Part shown: positions 6,728 through 11,076 of the stretch, piece after piece
How the letters are laid out: each line of letters begins with the position of its first letter
Numbering within the stretch: the stretch's first letter is position 1
NCBI GenBank assembly: GCA_902463905.1
Contig: CABQHF010000053.1
Location: forward strand, 1-11,076
Origin: an uncultured Faecalibacterium sp.
GTDB taxonomy: Bacteria > Bacillota > Clostridia > Oscillospirales > Ruminococcaceae
Length of the DNA: 11,076 nt
Reading direction: 5' to 3'
Made by a program: the position numbers and the translations under genes
The notes under the pieces: model-generated
What the model saw: only the letters and a program-made list of their open reading frames with translations
Told to the model about the DNA's origin: nothing
Databases searched by the model: none

Positions 6728-7921
6728 TCACGCAGCCTGCTGGGTGCTCTGTGCCGCCGCCACGGCCGGCAGCCGGGCGCTCTGGCTGCCGCTCAAAATC
6801 GGGAAGGACGCCACCGCATGAGGCCGCCGCCCGCCCTGGTTGTTGTACCAGATGATGTCATCTGTGCCGTACAGGTTCAGGCCAAAGTCCACAGCCTCGC
6901 GCACCGTGTCCCCCTCCAGCAGGCGGTTCACAGTAGCCCACAGCATACTGCGGGAGTACACCGTGTACACATTGTTCACATAGCCCACCACGCAGGCAGC
7001 ACCGCCGGACAGCAGGGCATCCGCCATGGAGGTGTCCAGATGGCCGCTCTTTCCGTAGAACTCGCAGGTCTCGGACAGGATGATCGTATCCTTCAGCGTA
7101 CCATTGCGGTAGGCTGCCCGGAAGAACCCCGCCGTGACGGCGTAGGCACCGTTCACCTTGATGATGCGGTGGCTCAGCAGATCTGCACCGTAACGCAAAT
7201 CGTTCCAGAAGGTGGATTTCTCGGTCAGCAGCAGCACCGGTGCCGTAGCGGTGCGCTTCCACAGCCGACCATATTCATAGGTGTAGTAGGCACCGTGGGT
7301 GCTTAGCACACACAGGTCATAGTTATTCATGTGCCGCAGGTCAGATACGGTCACGGTGGTGTCCAGTTTGGTATCCAGCCCCACCGAGGTCCAGTAGGTC
7401 TGCATATAGGCGTAGTTCGGGTAACGGCTGCTGTTGACCGTGTTGTCAAACGCATAGTACAACATGGCAGTGCCGTAGGTGCCGTTCTGCACGGTCTGCT
7501 GCGCCGTCTCAGCCAGCTGCAGGTCTGCAGCGGTGTTTTCCTCGTCCGGATCCTCCAGCAGGATGCCGCCCAGGGCACCGCAGGTGTAGGAAAAGCTCAC
7601 CATGCCGTTTTCCTCATCGGCATAGATGGAGCCTTTTTCCACCAGACCCTGCTGCACCAGTTCGTCCAGCTGTTCCAGCGCCGCAGCCTTGCGGTCCGGC
7701 ACCGACATTCCGGTATAATCCGCGCTGTCGGTCAGCGCTGTGACGGCGGCATCTGCCTGCTGCATCCCGGTCACATCCGAGGCGGTCAGGCTCTGCACCG
7801 GAGCCGTATCGGCAGCATTCGGCTCTGCAGCCCATGCCGCCGGGACAACCGACACCACCAGCAGTACCACAGCACACACAGCGCTGAGCAGGCGGCGGGG
7901 CATACGTTGTTCTTTCATCAT
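6728..7921 (-). CDS. Secreted caspase-like (CHAT/C25-type) cysteine peptidase candidate
   Basis: No named gene is recognised. The 397-residue product starts with a basic stretch and a hydrophobic core at about 11-28, followed by AAWAA with likely signal peptidase I cleavage near residues 31-32, so it is probably exported. From about residue 155 the layout is that of the caspase fold. A strand GTAMLYYAFD is followed by NYDLCVLSTHGA with His209, then by LSETCEFYG with Cys286. Next comes ALLSGGAACVVGYVNN and a helix ending LLEGDTVREAVDFGL. This His-Gly, then Ser-x-x-Cys, then glycine/alanine-rich strand order is typical of CHAT, gingipain and caspase relatives (clan CD). The His-Cys gap of 77 residues is longer than usual. 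I see no sorting signal or C-terminal anchor. The start at 7921 has GAAGGAT seven bases before it; an ATG at 7948 is less likely. Confidence 0.72.
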   Translation of the reverse strand: MMKEQRMPRRLLSAVCAVVLLVVSVVPAAWAAEPNAADTAPVQSLTASDVTGMQQADAAVTALTDSADYTGMSVPDRKAAALEQLDELVQQGLVEKGSIYADEENGMVSFSYTCGALGGILLEDPDEENTAADLQLAETAQQTVQNGTYGTAMLYYAFDNTVNSSRYPNYAYMQTYWTSVGLDTKLDTTVTVSDLRHMNNYDLCVLSTHGAYYTYEYGRLWKRTATAPVLLLTEKSTFWNDLRYGADLLSHRIIKVNGAYAVTAGFFRAAYRNGTLKDTIILSETCEFYGKSGHLDTSMADALLSGGAACVVGYVNNVYTVYSRSMLWATVNRLLEGDTVREAVDFGLNLYGTDDIIWYNNQGGRRPHAVASFPILSGSQSARLPAVAAAQSTQQAA

Positions 7922-8044
7922 TTTCCCATCCTTCAATGGGCTGTGCACATCTTCCGCACAGCTATTCCCGGCACAGGCGCTGCCCCTCGTCCACCGCTTT
8001 CAGCGCGGTCTTTTCCGGCGGCAAAACCCGCTTGTGCCATCTTC
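7922..8044 (-). other. 5' leader of the secreted protein gene
   Basis: The stretch of about 116 transcribed bases between the predicted start near 8038 and the ATG at 7921 has no gene. One clear hairpin, GCTGTGC (7940-7946) with GCACAGC (7956-7962) and a 9-base loop, ends only five bases from the ribosome binding site. It could affect translation, but I do not recognise a riboswitch. Confidence 0.35.
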
Positions 8045-8073
8045 ATTGTAGAGGCTCCCCTGCCCTTTGTCAA
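8045..8073 (-). promoter_or_regulatory. Sigma-A-type promoter for the secreted caspase-like gene
   Basis: On the minus strand a perfect TTGACA (complement of 8068-8073) is followed after exactly 17 bases by TACAAT (complement of 8045-8050). Transcription would begin near 8038 and run leftward into the gene starting at 7921. It is one of the closest matches to the consensus in the window. Confidence 0.78.
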
Positions 8074-8114
8074 GCATCCCCGCCCGATTTTGCAAAGCTC
8101 TCACACCCTGTTCC

Positions 8115-8143
8115 TTGCAATAGCAGGGCGGAGTGTGTATAAT
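8115..8143 (+). promoter_or_regulatory. Sigma-A-type promoter for the SEDS gene
   Basis: TTGCAA (8115-8120) is followed after 17 bases by a perfect TATAAT (8138-8143). The predicted transcript start near 8150 gives a leader of about 70 bases to the TTG start at 8221. Its -35 box lies 41 bases from the -35 box of the divergent promoter, so regulators binding between 8074 and 8114 could touch both. Confidence 0.78.
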
Positions 8144-8220
8144 AAGGATAAACTGGGGTCATATTGCTCGGTGCTGTGTGGGTTCCAGTGTCATCTGCTG
8201 ATCAGAAAGGATGTGCTTTA

Positions 8221-9438
8221 TTGGAAAGCATTCGACAATATTGGAAACGGACTGACAAGGTCTACCTGCTGCTGTGCATCTTCAGCAGCACCATGGCAGT
8301 GCTGGCGCTGGCCTCCTGGTCAGCCAAGCAGGGCAACGGCTTTGCCACCGACGCGGTCACCGGCCAGATCACCGGCATCGGTGACTACCGCCGTGCGCTG
8401 GTGCAGGCAGGTGCTGCCGGGATCGGGCTGATCATCGCGCTGCTGCTGTCCTGCATCGACTACCGCAGCCTCGTCAAGGTCTGGCCGGTGCATGTGGTGC
8501 TCACCTGGGGCCTGGTGCTGCCCACCCTGTTCATCCGCAACGTTTCCATCGGCCCGCTCACCATCGGCTACAACGCCGGTGATACCGACAACTACTCCTG
8601 GTACAAGCTGGGCGGTTTTACCTTCCAGCCCACGGAACTGGCAAAGATCAGCTTCATCCTCACCTTTGCCATGCACCTGAACAACGTGCGCAGCCGCATC
8701 AACGAGCCAAAAGAGCTGGCAAAGCTGCTGCTGCACCTGCTGGTGCCCATCGCCATCATCCATGTGCAGGGCGATGACGGCACGGCCATCATCTACGGCA
8801 TCATCGGTTGCTGCATGATGTTTGCCGCCGGCCTGAGCTGGAAATACATTCTGGGTGCCTGCGCTGCCGCCGGTGCCGCCGTCGCCGTGGCCTTCGCCTT
8901 TTTCAGCGACAAGATCGGCAAGGGCTACCAGTGGTACCGCATCCTGGCTGTCATCGACCCGGAAAACACCACCGGCTGGGCACCCAGCGAGGCGGTGTGG
9001 AAGAACATCATCTACCAGCAGCAGCGCGGCGAGATCGCCATCGGTTCCGGCGGCATCTTCGGCAACGGGCTGTTCGGCGGGCGGTACTACAGCGTGCCAA
9101 ACGCCCACAACGACTTCATCCTGAGCTGGATCGGCAACTCTGCCGGTTTTGTGGGCTGCTGCGTGGTGCTGGGCGTGCTGTTCGCGCTGGTGGTCAAGAC
9201 CTTTGCCACCGGTGCACGCAGCGAAGACCTGCTGGGCAGCTACATCTGTGCCGGCATCGGCGGCGCCCTGATGGCTCAGATCGCGGTGAACGTGGGCATG
9301 AACCTGCGCCTGCTGCCGGTCATCGGTGTCACGCTGCCCTTCTATTCCGCCGGCGGCAGCTCAGTGCTGATGCTGTATATCTGCGTCGGGCTGGTGCTGT
9401 CGGTATACTCCCACAACACCAAGAGCTTGTTTGGATAA
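8221..9438 (+). CDS. Divergent SEDS-family peptidoglycan glycosyltransferase (FtsW/RodA/SpoVE)
   Basis: SEDS proteins are polytopic membrane enzymes that polymerise lipid II with a class B PBP. The 405-residue product is mostly hydrophobic, with about ten membrane segments. Family marks are FQPTELAK at 135-142, QGDDGTA at 183-189 (usually QPDLGTA), a GSGGIFGNGLFGG stretch, AHNDFIL with Asp298, and LLPVIGVTLPFYSAGGSS at 364-381. Asp298 aligns by motif with the catalytic Asp of the HTDFIF segment in E. coli RodA and FtsW. The usual EELG after it is replaced by GNSAG. The IAIGSGG stretch leans to RodA, but I cannot fix the subgroup. The frame opens at 8164 with only TTG or GTG starts. TTG at 8221 is preferred because AAAGGA (8206-8211) lies nine bases before it; TTG at 8164 is only about 14 bases from the predicted transcript start. 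No class B PBP is nearby. Confidence 0.88.
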   Translation: MESIRQYWKRTDKVYLLLCIFSSTMAVLALASWSAKQGNGFATDAVTGQITGIGDYRRALVQAGAAGIGLIIALLLSCIDYRSLVKVWPVHVVLTWGLVLPTLFIRNVSIGPLTIGYNAGDTDNYSWYKLGGFTFQPTELAKISFILTFAMHLNNVRSRINEPKELAKLLLHLLVPIAIIHVQGDDGTAIIYGIIGCCMMFAAGLSWKYILGACAAAGAAVAVAFAFFSDKIGKGYQWYRILAVIDPENTTGWAPSEAVWKNIIYQQQRGEIAIGSGGIFGNGLFGGRYYSVPNAHNDFILSWIGNSAGFVGCCVVLGVLFALVVKTFATGARSEDLLGSYICAGIGGALMAQIAVNVGMNLRLLPVIGVTLPFYSAGGSSVLMLYICVGLVLSVYSHNTKSLFG

Positions 9439-9454
9439 AATGGCCCTTGTTTCT

Positions 9455-9619
9455 GCAAAAAAGGGGCTGTTGCAAAATAGCTCTCTGAAAAAACATGCAC
9501 AAAACCCGGAACCTTTTCAGGGCCAAAACGGCTCAAAAAGGGTTCCGGGTTTCTGTTTTTGCACTTTTTCTTTGTGCAAGTTGCTATCGCATTTTTATTT
9601 TGCAACAGCCCTTTTTTGC
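9455..9619. repeat. Nested inverted-repeat element (candidate MITE / two-way terminator)
   Basis: The 187-base space between the SEDS gene and ilvD is nearly filled by a 165-base imperfect palindrome. The outer arms, 9455-9479 and 9596-9619, are inverted copies over 24 bases apart from one extra G on the left. Both contain the core GGGCTGTTGCAAAATA in opposite orientation. An inner pair, AAACCCGGAACC (9502-9513) and GGTTCCGGGTTT (9541-9552), is perfect and continues after a one-base bulge. A side hairpin TTGCAC/GTGCAA lies at 9559-9579. Six A begin the left arm and six T end the right arm, so it could stop transcription both ways between the converging genes. The CTGTTGCAAA core recalls the ends of IS6- and IS1182-type insertion sequences (from memory). 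There is no transposase frame and no evident target duplication. Confidence 0.7.
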
Positions 9620-9625
9620 TTTAAC

Positions 9626-11076
9626 TTACTTCAGCACCGCACCCAGGTTTGCGCTGGTGACCATGCGGGCATAGCGGCTCAGCCAGCCGGTCTTGATGTT
9701 GGGTTCCGGAGCTACATACTTTGCCTTGCGCTCAGCCAGCACCTCGTCGCTGACCTCCAGCGTGATCCTGGCGTTGGGGATATCGATATTGATGATATCG
9801 CCCTCCTCGATCAGGCCGATGGGGCCGCCGGAAGCAGCCTCCGGGCTGACATGGCCGATGGCGGCACCACGGGAAGCGCCGGAGAAGCGGCCATCGGTGA
9901 TCAGAGCCACGGTCTTGTCCAGCTTCATACCGGCCAGAGCGGAGGTGGGGTTCAGCATCTCGCGCATACCGGGGCCGCCCTTGGGGCCTTCGTAGCGGAT
10001 GACCACCACGTCACCCGGCACGATCTGTCCGGCATAGATGGCCGCAATAGCGGTCTCCTCGCTGTTGAACACGCGGGCCGGGCCGGAATGCTGCTGCATC
10101 TCCGGTGCCACGGCGCTGCGCTTGACCACACAGCCGTCCGGTGCGATGTTGCCCCACAGGATCTGCAGGCCGCCAGTCTGGGAATAGGGGTCGTCGATGG
10201 GACGGATAGCCTTCTCGTTCAGGATGTGGGCACCCTTAATGTTCTCACCCAGGGTCTTGCCGGTGACGGTGGGCACATCCAGATCCAGCAGGCCCTTCTT
10301 GGCCAGTTCAGCCTGCACGGCGGGGATGCCGCCTGCAGCGTACAGATCCGGCATGTGGGTGGGGCCGGCCGGTGCCAGATGGCACAGGTTGGGGGTCTTG
10401 GCGCTGATCTCGTTGAACAGCTTCAGGTCGATGGGCACACCGGCCTCGTAAGCGATGGCCAGCAGGTGCAGCACGGTGTTGGTGGAGCAGCCCAGTGCCA
10501 TATCGCAGGTCAGCGCGTTGCGGATGGAGCGCTCGTTGATGATCTGGCGGGCGGTGATGCCCTTCTTCACCATGTCCATGACGGCCATGCCGGCGTGCTT
10601 TGCCAGCTGCAGGCGCTTGGAGTACACAGCGGGAATGGTGCCGTTGCCGGGCAGTGCGATGCCGATGGCCTCACACAGACAGTTCATGCTGTTGGCGGTG
10701 TACATACCGGAGCAGCTGCCGCAGCTGGGGCAGCAGTTGCAGGTGCAGTCCTCCAGCTGATCTTCGGTGATCATACCGGCCTTGTAAGCACCCACGGCCT
10801 CAAACATCTTGGACAGACTGACTTCCTCGCCGCCGTAGGTGCCGGCCAGCATCGGGCCGCCGGAGCAGACCACGGCGGGCACGTCCATACGGACGGCGGC
10901 CATGACCATGCCGGGCACGATCTTGTCGCAGTTGGGCACCAGCACCAGACCGTCCAGCTGATGGGCCATGAGCATGGTCTCCACGCTGTCGCAGATCAGC
11001 TCACGGGAAGCCAGGGAATACTTCATGCCCACATGGCCCATGGCGATGCCGTCGCACACGCCGATGGCCGGGATCA
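9626..11076 (-). CDS. ilvD: Dihydroxy-acid dehydratase (5' end beyond the window)
   Basis: It dehydrates 2,3-dihydroxy-isovalerate and 2,3-dihydroxy-3-methylvalerate to the 2-keto acids used for valine, leucine and isoleucine. About 483 of the usual 550-560 residues are present. The reading frame runs to the right edge without a start, beginning with IPAIGVCDGIAMGH. Family marks are VPNCDKIVPGM (cluster Cys), CPSCGSCSGMYTANSMNCL (second cluster Cys), GCSTNT, and DGRFSGASRG with the catalytic Ser near the C-terminus (encoded around 9866-9898). Just before CPSCGSC there are extra cysteines (CTCNCC), which is unusual. The promoter and any leader are off the window. The gene converges on the SEDS gene across the palindromic element at 9455-9619. 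It is functionally linked to the leu operon but transcribed separately. Confidence 0.96.
   Translation of the reverse strand, partial: IPAIGVCDGIAMGHVGMKYSLASRELICDSVETMLMAHQLDGLVLVPNCDKIVPGMVMAAVRMDVPAVVCSGGPMLAGTYGGEEVSLSKMFEAVGAYKAGMITEDQLEDCTCNCCPSCGSCSGMYTANSMNCLCEAIGIALPGNGTIPAVYSKRLQLAKHAGMAVMDMVKKGITARQIINERSIRNALTCDMALGCSTNTVLHLLAIAYEAGVPIDLKLFNEISAKTPNLCHLAPAGPTHMPDLYAAGGIPAVQAELAKKGLLDLDVPTVTGKTLGENIKGAHILNEKAIRPIDDPYSQTGGLQILWGNIAPDGCVVKRSAVAPEMQQHSGPARVFNSEETAIAAIYAGQIVPGDVVVIRYEGPKGGPGMREMLNPTSALAGMKLDKTVALITDGRFSGASRGAAIGHVSPEAASGGPIGLIEEGDIINIDIPNARITLEVSDEVLAERKAKYVAPEPNIKTGWLSRYARMVTSANLGAVLK

Noticed and set aside
8211..8255. A 14-codon ATG frame overlapping the start of the SEDS gene, as a possible leader peptide.
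   Set aside because: The only purine-rich stretch directly touches its ATG, leaving no spacing for a ribosome binding site.
6818..8431. Plus-strand frames opposite the secreted protein, the second running through the intergenic region into the SEDS gene.
   Set aside because: The minus-strand gene has a signal peptide, a fold pattern, a ribosome binding site and a promoter. The plus frames have none and cross a clear promoter region.
9455..9619. The inverted repeats as part of a CRISPR array or an intact insertion sequence.
   Set aside because: There are no regularly spaced direct repeats and no transposase frame within 165 bases.

Overview
The window looks like a chromosomal piece of a GC-rich, gut-type Firmicute (Oscillospiraceae, most like Faecalibacterium or a close relative). 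This rests on the protein families, strong GC bias at third codon positions, clear AGGAGG-type ribosome binding sites, sigma-A-type promoters, and a T-box-like attenuator stem ahead of a leucine operon. The genus is an inference from sequence flavour, since no search could be run.

Region 1 (1-4813, plus strand) is a complete leucine operon, leuA-leuC-leuD-leuB. It opens with the terminator half of what is probably a leucine T-box leader, most of which lies upstream of the window. It closes with a strong hairpin terminator that also serves the converging upp gene. A palindromic repeat-like element sits inside the operon between leuA and leuC. Together the four enzymes turn 2-ketoisovalerate plus acetyl-CoA into 2-ketoisocaproate, the direct precursor of leucine.

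Region 2 (4829-6715, minus strand) carries tsaE-tsaB-upp. TsaE and TsaB belong to the tRNA t6A37 modification machinery, and upp is uracil salvage. A promoter just upstream of tsaE overlaps the terminator hairpin of the preceding gene, so that transcripts from this promoter should lack most of the hairpin's 5' arm.

Region 3 (6728-9438) is a divergent pair separated by about 300 bases that hold two well-formed promoters facing away from each other. Leftward is an uncharacterised secreted protein with the layout of a caspase-like (clan CD, CHAT/C25-type) cysteine peptidase. Rightward is a divergent SEDS (FtsW/RodA/SpoVE) membrane protein that most likely starts at TTG.

Region 4 (9439-11076) is a 165-base nested inverted-repeat element, a candidate MITE and/or two-way terminator. 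It is followed by the minus-strand ilvD gene, which runs off the right edge without its start. IlvD makes the 2-keto acids feeding the leucine branch, so both ends of the window concern branched-chain amino acid synthesis.

I see no phage, CRISPR, tRNA, rRNA or obvious defence system. The least explained items are the caspase-like secreted protein, the element at 9455-9619, and the overlapping promoter/terminator before tsaE.
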